From assembly GCA_964461995.1 (NCBI GenBank), contig CAYWXL010000008.1, positions 38,304 to 102,303 on the forward strand: 64,000 nucleotides of DNA, given 5' to 3'. This stretch comes from JALSRK01 sp964461995 (lineage in GTDB: Bacteria; Acidobacteriota; Terriglobia; Bryobacterales; Bryobacteraceae). Position 1 is the stretch's first letter. Each line of letters opens with the position of its first letter. Under the pieces are notes generated by a model. The model worked only from the letters and a program-made list of their open reading frames with translations. It did no database searches and had not been told where the DNA came from. The translations under genes were made by a program, and so were the position numbers. Shown piece by piece: positions 1 to 8,826 of the stretch.

Positions 1-1
1 C

Positions 2-307
2 GAACCTTTGTATGGTCCATCGTTGCAGCCGCGCCTCGAGAAACTACGGCTCCTCCAGCAGCGTCTCGGAAGGATAAACGACTGTGTAACGACGCGCGAC
101 TTGATCGAGGAACTGGGCGACTTGCCGAAGGCGGACCGGGTGCTTGGCCATATCGACCGCGCACTCCGCCGCCGCACCCAGCGTTTCTTCCGTTTCTGGT
201 CCGAGGAGTTCGACGCGCCCGGAGAGGAAGAAGCTTGGTTGCGCTGTCTGAGAGCACCGGTCGATACCGGCCAGGTCGCCGCCGGTAAAGGAAAAAAGAA
301 AGGTTAG
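2..307 (+). CDS. CHAD domain protein, C-terminal fragment (cut by window edge)
   Basis: The reading frame is open to the left edge, so only the last ~100 residues are seen. They contain a leucine/arginine-rich helix followed by LGRINDCVTTRDLI, matching the CHAD-domain pattern in which a helix ends in LGxLND, and a later FFRFW segment that also fits CHAD C-termini. CHAD domains are conserved-histidine alpha-helical domains that bind polyphosphate and are often linked to CYTH domains. The C-terminus is lysine-rich (GKGKKKG). The TTG at position 8 is only an apparent start; the true start lies outside the window. Confidence 0.6.
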   Translation, partial: EPLYGPSLQPRLEKLRLLQQRLGRINDCVTTRDLIEELGDLPKADRVLGHIDRALRRRTQRFFRFWSEEFDAPGEEEAWLRCLRAPVDTGQVAAGKGKKKG

Positions 308-522
308 AGCTCGGCGGCGAAGGGCCCAGAAAGCCGGGCCGGCGCCGGCTCGTGACCTGAATGGGCTGCCGCCACGGGTTCCGGCACTGGCCCCGTTTGC
401 CCAGCGCCCCTTAAACTCCCGGGCCGGGCGCCCTCGCGCACGTCGAACATCTCACGCGCCCACCCTCCCCCTATACTCCCGAGCCAGGCTGACCGATAGT
501 AGCCTCGGGGAGGTCTATACCG
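308..522. other. Intergenic region, no gene supported
   Basis: This gap between the CHAD fragment and the membrane protein holds a GC-rich palindromic stretch (AGCCGG...CCGGCT near 331-352) with no U-tract, so it is not called as a terminator. A minus-strand ORF of 75 codons crosses it but has no ribosome-binding site or recognisable sequence. A GATAGT hexamer at 493-498 could be the -10 of the following gene. Confidence 0.4.
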
Positions 523-2187
523 TTGCCGCAAGCTTCCGCGATGGGTCGTTCGGGCGCTCGTAGACCGCGTGCGAGAGCCTGGCGGGGGTTCCTGGTGCCG
601 TCCCTTTCGGACTGGTTCTTCGTATTTCTCATCACTTGGCTATTCCTGGCGACTAAGCCCGGGTGGGACCGCCTGCTGGGCGATGGGGACACGGGATGGC
701 ACATCCGTACAGGGGAGTTGATTCTGGCCGCGAAGGCGGTGCCCCGGACGGACCCTTTCTCGTTCTCCAAGCCGGGTGCCGAGTGGTTTGCCTGGGAATG
801 GCTCGCCGACGTCGTCCTCGGCGGGCTGCATGAACTGCTGGGACTGAAAGGAGTGGTCTGGTTCAGCGGAGTGCTGATTGCGGTCTTCGCGGTGCTGCTG
901 CTCCGGTACACACTTTGGCGAGGGGCGAACCCGCTTGTCGGTCTGTTTGTGACTTTTCTGGCGATTGGGGCGGCATCGGTCCATTATCTTGCCCGGCCAC
1001 ACCTGTTCACGATGCTGTTTCTCGTGGTTTCCCTCTGGCTAATCGAGGCGGATCTTCGCCGCCCGGACAGGACGGTCTGGACGCTGGTCCCGCTGACGGT
1101 GTTGTGGGTGAACCTTCATGGCGGATTTCTGGTGTTGTTGCTGTGTCTCGGCACGGTGGCGGGGGTGCGCTTCGCCGAGGCGCTGGCGGCGCCGGACGCC
1201 CGTGGTCCGAGGCTCGACCAGGCGCGGCGGTACGCCATGCTCACCGCAGCGTGTGCGGCGGCGACGCTGGTGAATCCATACGGTTGGGAGTTACACCGTC
1301 ACATCTACCTGTACTTACGGTCGGACTGGATCAAGAAGGTGGTCAACGAGTTCCAGTCGCCGAGCTTCCGCGCCGAAAATGTGCTCCAGTACGAGCTGTT
1401 ACTGCTTTGCGGCCTCGTGGCGGCCGGGTGGCTGGTGCTGCGCCGGCGGTACATAGAGGTCATCTGGATCGGTTTGTGGGCGCATTTCTCGCTGCAGTCC
1501 GCGCGGCACATTCCAATTTACGCGATCATCGCGGCGCCGATCATCGCCGTCGAACTCTCGCGGTTTTGGGAGGAGTTGGGCGCGAGGTGTGGGCGGAGCT
1601 CTTGGTGGCAGGCCTTGGAGGATTTCTGCCGCGACCTCGGACGGGGACTCCGCCGGACCACCTTCTGGCCCGTGGCCGCCGCCCTTGTTCTGCTTGCCCT
1701 CGACGAGCCGCTGGGGTGGCCGCAGGACTTCCCCAGCTCGGACTTCCCGGTGACGATCGTCCAGCGGAACGAGGAGCGCATCCGCGGGCGGCGGGTATTC
1801 ACCGATGACGAGTGGGCGGACTACTTGCTCTACCGCTACTACCCGGAACAAAGGGTCTTCCTCGACGGCCGGACGGACTTCTACGGGCCGGAGATCGGTG
1901 ATGCCTACCTTGATCTTATGTACGGCGCTCCGCGGTGGGCGGAAGTGCTGGCGGAGTACGAGTTTGACGCGGTTTTGGTGCCGCCGAAGCGGCCCTTGGC
2001 GGCGCTGCTCGAACTCGATCCGTCGTGGGAATCGGTTGATCGGGAAGAAGATGCAGTTTTGTTCGTGCCGACGGCGCCTGGGCGGTCTGGGAAGGCCCAA
2101 AAGCCAGGGGCGGAAGGCGCCTCGCCCGGGGCTGGAAATTTCAGAACCGAGGCTAATGAAACGGTCCTTGTCGGCCGAAAGTACTAG
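523..2187 (+). CDS. Large polytopic inner-membrane protein of unknown function (GT-C-like topology)
   Basis: A 554-residue protein with about nine to ten hydrophobic segments between residues ~25 and ~400, then a soluble C-terminal part (~410-554). The first loop carries GDGDTGWHIRTGE and DPFSFSK, and a later one YLARPHLFTML, a layout seen in conserved acidobacterial membrane proteins that resemble GT-C glycosyltransferases or O-antigen-type proteins. The C-terminal part has DDEWADYLLYRYYPEQRVFLDGR, a pattern recurrent in this family. The TTG start is chosen because GGGGAGG at 507-513 lies 9 nt upstream; an ATG at 541 has no such site. It lies 15 nt before the small gene heading the Tad cluster and may be cotranscribed. 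The substrate is unknown, and glycosyltransferase activity is inference from topology only. Confidence 0.7.
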   Translation: MPQASAMGRSGARRPRARAWRGFLVPSLSDWFFVFLITWLFLATKPGWDRLLGDGDTGWHIRTGELILAAKAVPRTDPFSFSKPGAEWFAWEWLADVVLGGLHELLGLKGVVWFSGVLIAVFAVLLLRYTLWRGANPLVGLFVTFLAIGAASVHYLARPHLFTMLFLVVSLWLIEADLRRPDRTVWTLVPLTVLWVNLHGGFLVLLLCLGTVAGVRFAEALAAPDARGPRLDQARRYAMLTAACAAATLVNPYGWELHRHIYLYLRSDWIKKVVNEFQSPSFRAENVLQYELLLLCGLVAAGWLVLRRRYIEVIWIGLWAHFSLQSARHIPIYAIIAAPIIAVELSRFWEELGARCGRSSWWQALEDFCRDLGRGLRRTTFWPVAAALVLLALDEPLGWPQDFPSSDFPVTIVQRNEERIRGRRVFTDDEWADYLLYRYYPEQRVFLDGRTDFYGPEIGDAYLDLMYGAPRWAEVLAEYEFDAVLVPPKRPLAALLELDPSWESVDREEDAVLFVPTAPGRSGKAQKPGAEGASPGAGNFRTEANETVLVGRKY

Positions 2188-2202
2188 AGGAGATCACGGA
2201 AG

Positions 2203-2457
2203 ATGCAGCGCGGCCGGAGCCAGGCCAGACGACCCTGGTCACGACGGAAAACGGCGGCGAACCGAAAAAAAACGGCCCCCGCGGCGGTTTCGCCTTCGGA
2301 GAGCTGGCGGCTGCCCTGGGGGGACCAACTCGCTGAGTTTGCCTTGCAAGCCGGGCTCGTCGCCCCGCTTCTGGCGCCGGAGTCGTTGGAATTGGAAGAC
2401 GGCCAGCAGGCCGGGTGTGAGGAGCCGGCGGGCAAGCCTGAGGGAGGAAAGCGGTGA
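2203..2457 (+). CDS. Small basic hypothetical protein heading the Tad operon
   Basis: An 84-residue protein, very basic in its first 25 residues, then acidic toward the end. No family is recognised and no signal peptide or membrane segment is visible. It is supported as a gene by a strong ribosome-binding site (AGAGGAGAT, 2186-2194) about 9 nt before the ATG and by a 4-nt GTGA overlap with the prepilin peptidase gene, which suggests translational coupling. It could serve only as a leader cistron for tadV. The reading frame is not conserved with anything I know, so the call is moderate. Confidence 0.5.
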   Translation: MQRGRSQARRPWSRRKTAANRKKTAPAAVSPSESWRLPWGDQLAEFALQAGLVAPLLAPESLELEDGQQAGCEEPAGKPEGGKR

Positions 2458-2912
2458 GGTTGGAAGTCATGATCGCGCTCGCGCTGGGGTCGGCTGCCGT
2501 GTTTACGGACCTCCGCTGGCGCACGATACCCAACTGGATACCGGTGGCGGCGCTCGGCGGCGGCCTGCTGTGCCAGGTATTGGCAAAAGGTTGGGTAGGC
2601 GTGATCGACGCCGGCGCCGGGGCGCTGGCGGGCTTCGGGATATTTCTCATTTTCTACCTGCTTGGAGGGATGGGCGGGGGCGACGTGAAGCTGATGGCGG
2701 GTTTCGGCTCGCTCCTGGGTGCGGGGCGTCTGTTGGAGGCGGCCATATGGACGGCCGGTCTGGGCGGCTTGATGGCGCTGGGCGTCTTGGGGGTTCATTG
2801 GGTGCGGGCGCGGTGGCGGCGGGACGGACGGACCAGCGGACGTCCTCGCGCGATCCCTTACGCCCCGGCGATTGCCGGGGGCGTTTGGCTGGCGCTGATC
2901 CCGAAAGGGTGA
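2454..2912 (+). CDS. cpaA: Prepilin peptidase of the Tad system (A24 family, CpaA/TadV)
   Basis: Short A24 aspartyl prepilin peptidase (152 aa), as usual for CpaA/TadV, which lack the N-methylase domain of PilD. It is an inner-membrane enzyme that removes the leader peptide of Flp-type prepilins. Both catalytic aspartate motifs are present: D-x-R-x-x-x-I-P-N (TDLRWRTIPN, residues ~19-28) and GGGDVK (~75-80). Four to five membrane helices can be seen. The GTG start is preceded by GGGAGGAAAG, and the gene overlaps the preceding ORF by 4 nt. It is the first recognisable gene of the Tad operon. Confidence 0.88.
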   Translation: MRLEVMIALALGSAAVFTDLRWRTIPNWIPVAALGGGLLCQVLAKGWVGVIDAGAGALAGFGIFLIFYLLGGMGGGDVKLMAGFGSLLGAGRLLEAAIWTAGLGGLMALGVLGVHWVRARWRRDGRTSGRPRAIPYAPAIAGGVWLALIPKG

Positions 2913-2982
2913 AGCAAACCGGCGGATGGTCCGCCGGAGAGAACGTTTATGGGAAGCGGTAACGCTTCAGGAGCGTAAGACG

Positions 2983-3867
2983 ATGGATCGCAGATTTCTG
3001 ACGGTACTCGGCGTGAGTTTGGTGTTCGCGTTGGTGGTGTCGGCCATCTTCTACCAGATCTCGGCCGGCCGCAGCGGCCCTGCTCCGAAGGCAGAAGACA
3101 CGACGATGAAGGATCTGGTAGTGGCTGTCAGACCTTTGCCGGTGGGAGCGACGATCAAGCCGGAAGACGTCAAGGTGGTCAAGGTTCCCGCTTCGCAGTT
3201 CCCGAAAGGCGGAATCTCGACCGTCGAGGAGGTGATCGACCGCCCGGTCATCAGCAACATCCTGGCCGAGGAGCCGGTGCATGAAGGCCGTCTGGCAGCC
3301 CGGGGCAGCGGACTAGGGCTAGCGCCGATCATCCCCAAAGGCATGCGAGCGGTGACGATACGAGTCAACGACGTGGCCGGCGTCGCCGGTTTCGTGCTGC
3401 CCGGCATGCGAGTCGACGTTCTGGTTACTGGGCGACCGCCGAACAACGCTGACGAGGGAACGGTGACGATCACGGTGCTGCAGAACATCCTCGTGTTGTC
3501 GGCGGGCCAGACGATTCAGCCGGACGCCGAGGGGAAAGCGATCAATGCTCCCACGGTGACCTTGCTGGTGACGCCGGAACAGGCCGAGACCTTAACCCTG
3601 GCCGCCAACGAGGGCCGGGTGCAACTCGTTCTGCGGAATGGCAGCGACCAGTCGATCGCGAAGACCAAGGGCAAAGCGTTGAGCGAGCTTTATAAGCCGC
3701 TCGAGGCGCGCCTGAAGCGGCCTCGTCCGCGGCCTCAGCCGCGGGTGGTCGTCCGTGAAGTTCCACGGATGGTGGCGCCGCCACCGCCGCCGCAGAACGA
3801 GATCGTGGTGATCCGCGGGACGAAGACGACGGTACAGGTAGTCAACGCTGCGCCGAGCGGAGATTGA
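2983..3867 (+). CDS. cpaB: Tad pilus assembly protein CpaB/RcpC (SAF domain)
   Basis: Periplasmic, N-terminally anchored Tad component thought to act with the secretin. One membrane helix at residues ~6-25 is followed by a SAF domain (VVAVRPLPVGATI, then KVVKVPASQFPKG, ~42-75) and a C-terminal RcpC-type domain containing the conserved GMRAVTIRVNDVAGVAGFV run. The last ~60 residues are proline/arginine-rich, a possible cell-wall spanning or docking tail. The ATG at 2983 is chosen over an upstream in-frame GTG/ATG because AGGAG at 2969-2973 lies 9 nt upstream. It ends 11 nt before the secretin start. Confidence 0.9.
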   Translation: MDRRFLTVLGVSLVFALVVSAIFYQISAGRSGPAPKAEDTTMKDLVVAVRPLPVGATIKPEDVKVVKVPASQFPKGGISTVEEVIDRPVISNILAEEPVHEGRLAARGSGLGLAPIIPKGMRAVTIRVNDVAGVAGFVLPGMRVDVLVTGRPPNNADEGTVTITVLQNILVLSAGQTIQPDAEGKAINAPTVTLLVTPEQAETLTLAANEGRVQLVLRNGSDQSIAKTKGKALSELYKPLEARLKRPRPRPQPRVVVREVPRMVAPPPPPQNEIVVIRGTKTTVQVVNAAPSGD

Positions 3868-3878
3868 AGGAGACCCCC

Positions 3879-5231
3879 ATGAGGAGACCATCGACATTCC
3901 ATCGATTCGCGGTCCTGACAGCGCTGACTGTGATGGCTGCGTTCGCGGCCGACACCAGTGTCGAGGAACTCAGGGTCACAGCGGGCAAAAGCATCGTAAT
4001 TGATTACCCGACCGACATCGCCCGGATTTCCACGTCTGATCCGGCGGTGGTGGACGCGGTGGCCGTCAGTACGCGGGAGATCTTGCTACACGCCAAGAGT
4101 TACGGTGTCGCCACCGTGGTGGTTTGGGCCAAGAATGGTCAGCGCAACTTCTACAACATCAGCGTTGAGTACGACCTGTCGCCGATCGAGAAGGTGCTGA
4201 AAGCCACGTTTCCGAACGAGGAGATCCACGTACAAGCGGCGAAGGACTCCGTCACCCTGACCGGTACGGTGTCTTCGAAAGAGGTGTCCGAGCGGGCGGC
4301 AGCTTTAGCGGCGTCCTTGGCCAAGGCGGTAGTCAACAACCTGGAAGTGGCTGAGCCCGTCAAGAAGCAGATCCTGCTCCGGGTTCGGTTTGCAGAGATG
4401 GACCGTCAATTGGGGAGCCAGTTTGCCGTCAACCTGGTTTCGACGGGTGCGCTGAACACGCCGGGTCAGACCAGTACCGGGCAGTTCCCTGCGGCGTACC
4501 CGGAAGAGTTGCTGGGCACGATACCTGGGCGGAACGAGGGCACGACCAGTCAGTTCACCATTTCCGACGCTTTGAACGTATTCGCCTTTCGGCCGGATCT
4601 CAACCTGGCCGCTTTCTTGAAGGCATTGCAGACCCAGGGCATCTTGCAGATCCTGGCTGAACCCAATCTGGTGACTTCGAACGGAGAGGAAGCCAGCTTC
4701 CTGGTCGGCGGCGAGTTTCCCATTCCCGTTCTACAGGGAGGTGCGAACGCCGGGGCGATCACGATTCAGTTCCGCGAATTCGGTATTCGTCTGACATTCC
4801 GCCCCGAGCTGACCCATAACGACACGATCCGGATGTACGTGAGACCCGAAGTGTCCACGATCGATGTCACCAACGCGGTGCAGTTCAGCGGGTTCACGAT
4901 CCCGGCTTTGGCTACGCGGCGGATGGAGACGAACATCGAGCTGGCTGAAGGACAGAGCTTCGTGATCGCTGGGTTGATCGACGACCGGGCGCGGGCCACG
5001 TTCAGCCGGATTCCCGGCTTGTCGCACATACCGATTCTCGGCGAGCTTTTCAAGAGCCGGGACAAGCAGAAGTCCAAGACCGAGTTGATCGTGATGGTGA
5101 CACCGGAGATCGTCGATCCGATCGAAGCGGGCGAACCGAAACCGATGCCGGTGATGCCGATGAAGTTTCTCGAGAACCTGAGCCCCGGGGACCGGCTCCG
5201 CTACGACGGGGAAGTGAAGAAGAAACCGTGA
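3879..5231 (+). CDS. cpaC: Tad outer-membrane secretin CpaC/RcpA
   Basis: Type II/III secretin family protein of 450 aa that forms the outer-membrane channel of the Tad machine. It has a signal peptide (residues 1-23), an N-terminal pilus-assembly domain (SIVIDYPTDIARISTSDPAVVDAV, a longer stretch typical of RcpA), a BON-like module (~105-150) and the secretin core (~165-430) with LVTSNGEEASFLVGGEFPIP and FSRIPGLSHIPILGELFKS, both hallmark secretin patterns. The ATG at 3879 is preferred over the TTG at 3864, because GAAGGAGA at 3866-3873 would be its ribosome-binding site. Confidence 0.93.
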   Translation: MRRPSTFHRFAVLTALTVMAAFAADTSVEELRVTAGKSIVIDYPTDIARISTSDPAVVDAVAVSTREILLHAKSYGVATVVVWAKNGQRNFYNISVEYDLSPIEKVLKATFPNEEIHVQAAKDSVTLTGTVSSKEVSERAAALAASLAKAVVNNLEVAEPVKKQILLRVRFAEMDRQLGSQFAVNLVSTGALNTPGQTSTGQFPAAYPEELLGTIPGRNEGTTSQFTISDALNVFAFRPDLNLAAFLKALQTQGILQILAEPNLVTSNGEEASFLVGGEFPIPVLQGGANAGAITIQFREFGIRLTFRPELTHNDTIRMYVRPEVSTIDVTNAVQFSGFTIPALATRRMETNIELAEGQSFVIAGLIDDRARATFSRIPGLSHIPILGELFKSRDKQKSKTELIVMVTPEIVDPIEAGEPKPMPVMPMKFLENLSPGDRLRYDGEVKKKP

Positions 5232-5268
5232 CCGTGCGGGTGAGAAGAGGGGGTGAGACGGAGGCGAA

Positions 5269-6462
5269 ATGATGGATTTTCAGGGACGCAAGACGGAACT
5301 GACGGCGCTGCTGATCGCTCCTGACCGGGAGCTGGCGGAACAGTTCCAGCGCAGCGCTGCGGAACTGCGCACCTTCCAGGTGCTGGCCGAGCTGAAGTCC
5401 TACCCGTCTGAGCACACCCTGGAGATCCGTCTGCGGCAAGTGAAGCCGGACGTCGTGTTGATCGACGTGGCCACGGACTTGGAGAAGGCGATCCGGCTGG
5501 TCGAGTTTGTGGCCGGTTACCGTCCGGTGACGCAGGTGGTCGGGCTCCACCGCTCCAACGATTCGGGCGCCGTTGTGCGGACGCTGCGAGCTGGCGCCTC
5601 GGAATTCTTGTGGGCGCCGTTTGAAGCGCAGCAGCAACGGGAGGCGGTGGCGCGGATCCAGAGGCTGCGCCAACCGGTCACCACGGAGACGACGCAGAAC
5701 GGGCGGGTGCTTGTCTTCGCCAGTGCGAAGCCGGGCTCGGGGGCCTCAACCATCGCGGTCCAGACAGCCTTCGCGTTGAGGCGAGCCACCGGAGACCGCG
5801 TGCTGCTGGTGGACCTGGATCTGATGGGAGGCACGTTGGCCTTCTATCTCAAGCTGCACCACACCTGTTCGGTTACGGATCTGTTCGAGCGCTCGGACGG
5901 ACTGGACCCGGCTGTTTGGGCGTCGCTGGTAGCGCATTGCGACGGCGTGGACGTCATTCCGGCGCCCGATGAACCCGACAGCGGACCGGTGGAACCCAAC
6001 CGGTTGCACGACGCGTTGGAGTTCGCCCGGATGCTCTATTCGTGGGTTCTTCTCGACGCGCCGGCCTTGCCGCACCGGACCAGCCTGCTAGCGGTGTCGG
6101 AGGCCGACGAGGCCTTCGTCGTGACCACTTCGGAGTTGGCGAGCCTCCATCTCACCCGGAGGGCAGTCAGTCTGCTCGAGCAGTTGGGCTTCACCAAGGA
6201 GCGTTACCGCGTCCTGGTGAACCGCACCAGCAAGCGGGACGGCATCACGGCCTCCGATATGGAGAAGATCTTCAACTGCCCGGTGCGCCACATGTTTCCG
6301 AACGACTATTTCTCGCTGCACCGGGTGATCTCGCTGGGGCATGCGTTGGGGCCCGAGACGGAATTAGGGCGGGCGTTGGACCGGTTTGCGGGAAGTCTGG
6401 TCGAGAACGCCCGCCAGGAAGCCCAGCGGTCGGCGGCGGCGCTGGAGGCAAAAACCGCGTAG
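5269..6462 (+). CDS. cpaE: Tad localisation ATPase CpaE/TadZ
   Basis: Two-domain protein. Residues ~1-130 form a response-regulator-like receiver fold (LLIAPDRELAEQF, then VVLIDVA), and ~140-390 a MinD/ParA-type ATPase with a deviant Walker A (SAKPGSGASTIA, ~151-162) and Walker B-like LLVDLDLMGG. CpaE/TadZ proteins place the Tad machine at a cell pole or focus. The aspartate of the receiver-like part lies in IDVATD, so phosphorylation is possible but often absent in TadZ. Two adjacent ATGs (5269, 5272) could serve as the start; CGGAGG lies 4-8 nt upstream. It is separated by 12 nt from cpaF. Confidence 0.88.
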   Translation: MMDFQGRKTELTALLIAPDRELAEQFQRSAAELRTFQVLAELKSYPSEHTLEIRLRQVKPDVVLIDVATDLEKAIRLVEFVAGYRPVTQVVGLHRSNDSGAVVRTLRAGASEFLWAPFEAQQQREAVARIQRLRQPVTTETTQNGRVLVFASAKPGSGASTIAVQTAFALRRATGDRVLLVDLDLMGGTLAFYLKLHHTCSVTDLFERSDGLDPAVWASLVAHCDGVDVIPAPDEPDSGPVEPNRLHDALEFARMLYSWVLLDAPALPHRTSLLAVSEADEAFVVTTSELASLHLTRRAVSLLEQLGFTKERYRVLVNRTSKRDGITASDMEKIFNCPVRHMFPNDYFSLHRVISLGHALGPETELGRALDRFAGSLVENARQEAQRSAAALEAKTA

Positions 6463-6474
6463 TGAGGAGAGCGT

Positions 6475-7836
6475 ATGTTACCGAGTGTTGAGTCGAAGCG
6501 ATCGCAGTACATGAGCTGGGAACAGCGGCTGTTGAAGAACGCCAGCCGCCCGAAGACAGCTTTGCGGCCGGAGTACCAGGAGTTGAAGTTCACGCTCCAC
6601 CGCAAGTTGCTCGACAAGATCAACCTCGAAGCTCTGGCGACGATCGACAATCAGCGCGTCCGCAGCGAGGTTCGCCAGGCCTTGCTCGCGCTGATCAACG
6701 AGGAACAAACGCTGCTCAGTTCCATTGAGAAGCAGCAGATCTGCGAAGAGGTTCTCGACGAGGTGTTCGGCCTCGGGCCGCTGGAACCGCTGTTGCAAGA
6801 TCCAACGGTCTCCGACATCCTCGTCAACACGCACAAGCAGGTCTACGTGGAGCGTAAGGGCGTGCTGGAGTTGACCAACGTCACGTTCCGCGACGATGCG
6901 CACCTGCTGCGGATCATCGACAAGATCGTCTCCCAGGTGGGACGGCGTATCGACGAGTCCAACCCGATGGTGGACGCGAGGCTGCGGGACGGTTCCCGCG
7001 TCAACGCGATCATTCCTCCATTGGCCGTTGATGGGCCGCTGCTGTCGATCCGCCGGTTCAGCACCGACAAGCTGATGCCGCCCGACCTGGTCGAGAGGAA
7101 GGCGCTGACGCAGGGAATGATGGACCTGCTCGAGGCGGCGGTGAAGGCGCGCCTGAACATCATCATCTCGGGAGGTACGGGCGCCGGCAAGACGACCCTG
7201 CTCAACGCCTTGTCGTTCTTTATTTCGCCGAAGGAGCGCATCGTCACCATCGAGGACGCGGCGGAGCTGCAGCTCAAGCAGCCCCACGTGGCGCGGTTGG
7301 AGACGCGGCCGCCGAACCTCGAAGGTAAGGGTGCGGTGCGCCAGCGGGAGCTCTTGATCAACAGCCTGCGCATGCGGCCGGACCGGATCGTCGTCGGCGA
7401 GGTCCGCGGCGAGGAGGCGATGGACATGCTCCAGGCCATGAATACCGGCCACGACGGTTCGCTGACGACGATCCACGCCAACAGCCCCAGGGACGCCGTG
7501 TCGCGCTTGGAGGTGATGGTGTCGCTCGCCAACGCCAACATGACGCTGAAATCGATCCGGCAGCAGATCGCCAGCGCTGTGGACTTGATCATTCAGGCGG
7601 CGCGTTTCAGCGACGGCAGCCGCCGGGTGACAAGTATCACGGAAGTGACCGGGATGGAGGGCGACATCGTAACGCTGCAGGACATCTTCGTGTTCGAGAA
7701 GCGCGGCTTGTCCCCGGAGGGCAAGGTGGTGGGCCGCTTCGCGGCTACGGGTATCCGCCCCAAGTTCTACGAGAAGCTTTTGGCGGCGGGTATCCGCTTG
7801 CGGCCTGATCTGTTTGACGAGGTGGTGGAAATCTGA
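6475..7836 (+). CDS. cpaF: Tad secretion ATPase CpaF/TadA
   Basis: Hexameric cytoplasmic ATPase that powers Tad pilus assembly. At 453 aa it matches the family. It contains the N-terminal helical region, RIDESNPMVDARLRDGSRVN (~160-180), Walker A IISGGTGAGKTTLLNAL (~225-241), Asp box/Walker B IVTIEDAAEL, RMRPDRIVVGEVRGEEA and the His box TGHDGSLTTIHANS. All catalytic motifs of type II/IV secretion ATPases of the CpaF subfamily are intact. GAGGAG sits 5 nt before the ATG. Confidence 0.96.
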   Translation: MLPSVESKRSQYMSWEQRLLKNASRPKTALRPEYQELKFTLHRKLLDKINLEALATIDNQRVRSEVRQALLALINEEQTLLSSIEKQQICEEVLDEVFGLGPLEPLLQDPTVSDILVNTHKQVYVERKGVLELTNVTFRDDAHLLRIIDKIVSQVGRRIDESNPMVDARLRDGSRVNAIIPPLAVDGPLLSIRRFSTDKLMPPDLVERKALTQGMMDLLEAAVKARLNIIISGGTGAGKTTLLNALSFFISPKERIVTIEDAAELQLKQPHVARLETRPPNLEGKGAVRQRELLINSLRMRPDRIVVGEVRGEEAMDMLQAMNTGHDGSLTTIHANSPRDAVSRLEVMVSLANANMTLKSIRQQIASAVDLIIQAARFSDGSRRVTSITEVTGMEGDIVTLQDIFVFEKRGLSPEGKVVGRFAATGIRPKFYEKLLAAGIRLRPDLFDEVVEI

Positions 7837-7846
7837 CGGTGGCGTT

Positions 7847-8824
7847 ATGGGCACTTACATCGCCATTTTCGTGGTGATCTGGATCGTCGCGCTGGTGGCC
7901 GGCTGGGCGGTGATGAACGCGTTCCGGTCGGCGGAAGCCGACAAGATGAAGAGCCGTCTGCTCGGCACCCAGCAGCGCTCGGGCAAGAAGAAGCAGGCGA
8001 AGAAAGGGCCCGCGCTGCTGGAGCGCGACGAGACCACCGGCCAGCTCGTCATGCGCCTGATGCGGAAATTCCGCTATCACGAGCGCGCGCAGGAACTGAT
8101 CGAACAAGCGGGTTTGAAGTGGCGGGCGGCGCGTCTGGCCCACGCGTGCCTCGGCCTGTTCCTGGCGGGGTTTCTCGTGTGCTGGTACGGGGGGCCGCCG
8201 GGCTATCGCTGGATGGCGCTGCCGGTGGGCCTGGGCGCCGCCGTGCTGCCGATTCTGCACCTGTTGCGATTGCGGGCCAAGCGGATCCGCAAGTTCGAGG
8301 AACAGTTTCCCGACAGTTTGGAATTCGTGGCCCGGTCGATGCGCGCCGGCCACGCTTTCTCAGTGTCGTTGGAGATGATTCACCGGGAGTTCCAGGATCC
8401 GCTCGCCGGAGAGTTCCGGCGGACGTTCGAGGAACACAATCTCGGGCTCCCGCTGGAGACGGCCTTGCAGAACCTGGCCCGCCGGGTGCCTTCGATGGAC
8501 GTGCACTTCTTCGTTTCGGCGGTGCTGCTGCAGCGGAGAACGGGCGGCAATCTGGCCGAGATCCTGGACAAGTTGGCTTCCTTAATTCGTGAGCGCTTCA
8601 AGCTGCGGGGCAAGATCCGGGCCATCAGCGCCCACGGGCGAATGACGGGGGTGGCCCTGACCTGCATCCCGATCGGGGTGGCGCTGTTGATGTTCTACGT
8701 GAATCCCGACTATGTCCGGTTCTTCTTTACGGATCCCACCGGACAGATGATGGCGCTGGCCGCCGCCGGGCTGCAGGTGATCGGCTACCTCATCATCAAG
8801 AAGATCGTGACCATCGAGGTGTGA
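7847..8824 (+). CDS. tadB: Tad inner-membrane platform protein TadB
   Basis: Type II secretion F-domain protein (GspF family), 325 aa, forming half of the inner-membrane platform with TadC. An N-terminal helix (residues ~3-24) is followed by a basic linker, two helices (~95-140), the GspF domain with FPDSLEFVARSMRAGHAFSVSLEMI (spread over ~155-180), RRTGGNLAEILDKLA, and C-terminal helices. The ATG at 7847 lies 10 nt after the cpaF stop; an in-frame upstream start inside cpaF (7814) would add residues with no hydrophobic or conserved pattern and is rejected. The final TGA overlaps the GTG of the next ORF. Confidence 0.92.
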   Translation: MGTYIAIFVVIWIVALVAGWAVMNAFRSAEADKMKSRLLGTQQRSGKKKQAKKGPALLERDETTGQLVMRLMRKFRYHERAQELIEQAGLKWRAARLAHACLGLFLAGFLVCWYGGPPGYRWMALPVGLGAAVLPILHLLRLRAKRIRKFEEQFPDSLEFVARSMRAGHAFSVSLEMIHREFQDPLAGEFRRTFEEHNLGLPLETALQNLARRVPSMDVHFFVSAVLLQRRTGGNLAEILDKLASLIRERFKLRGKIRAISAHGRMTGVALTCIPIGVALLMFYVNPDYVRFFFTDPTGQMMALAAAGLQVIGYLIIKKIVTIEV

Positions 8825-8826
8825 GC

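Noticed and set aside
331..352. GC-rich palindrome as a terminator
   Set aside because: There is no U-run, and the pairing is expected by chance in such GC-rich sequence.
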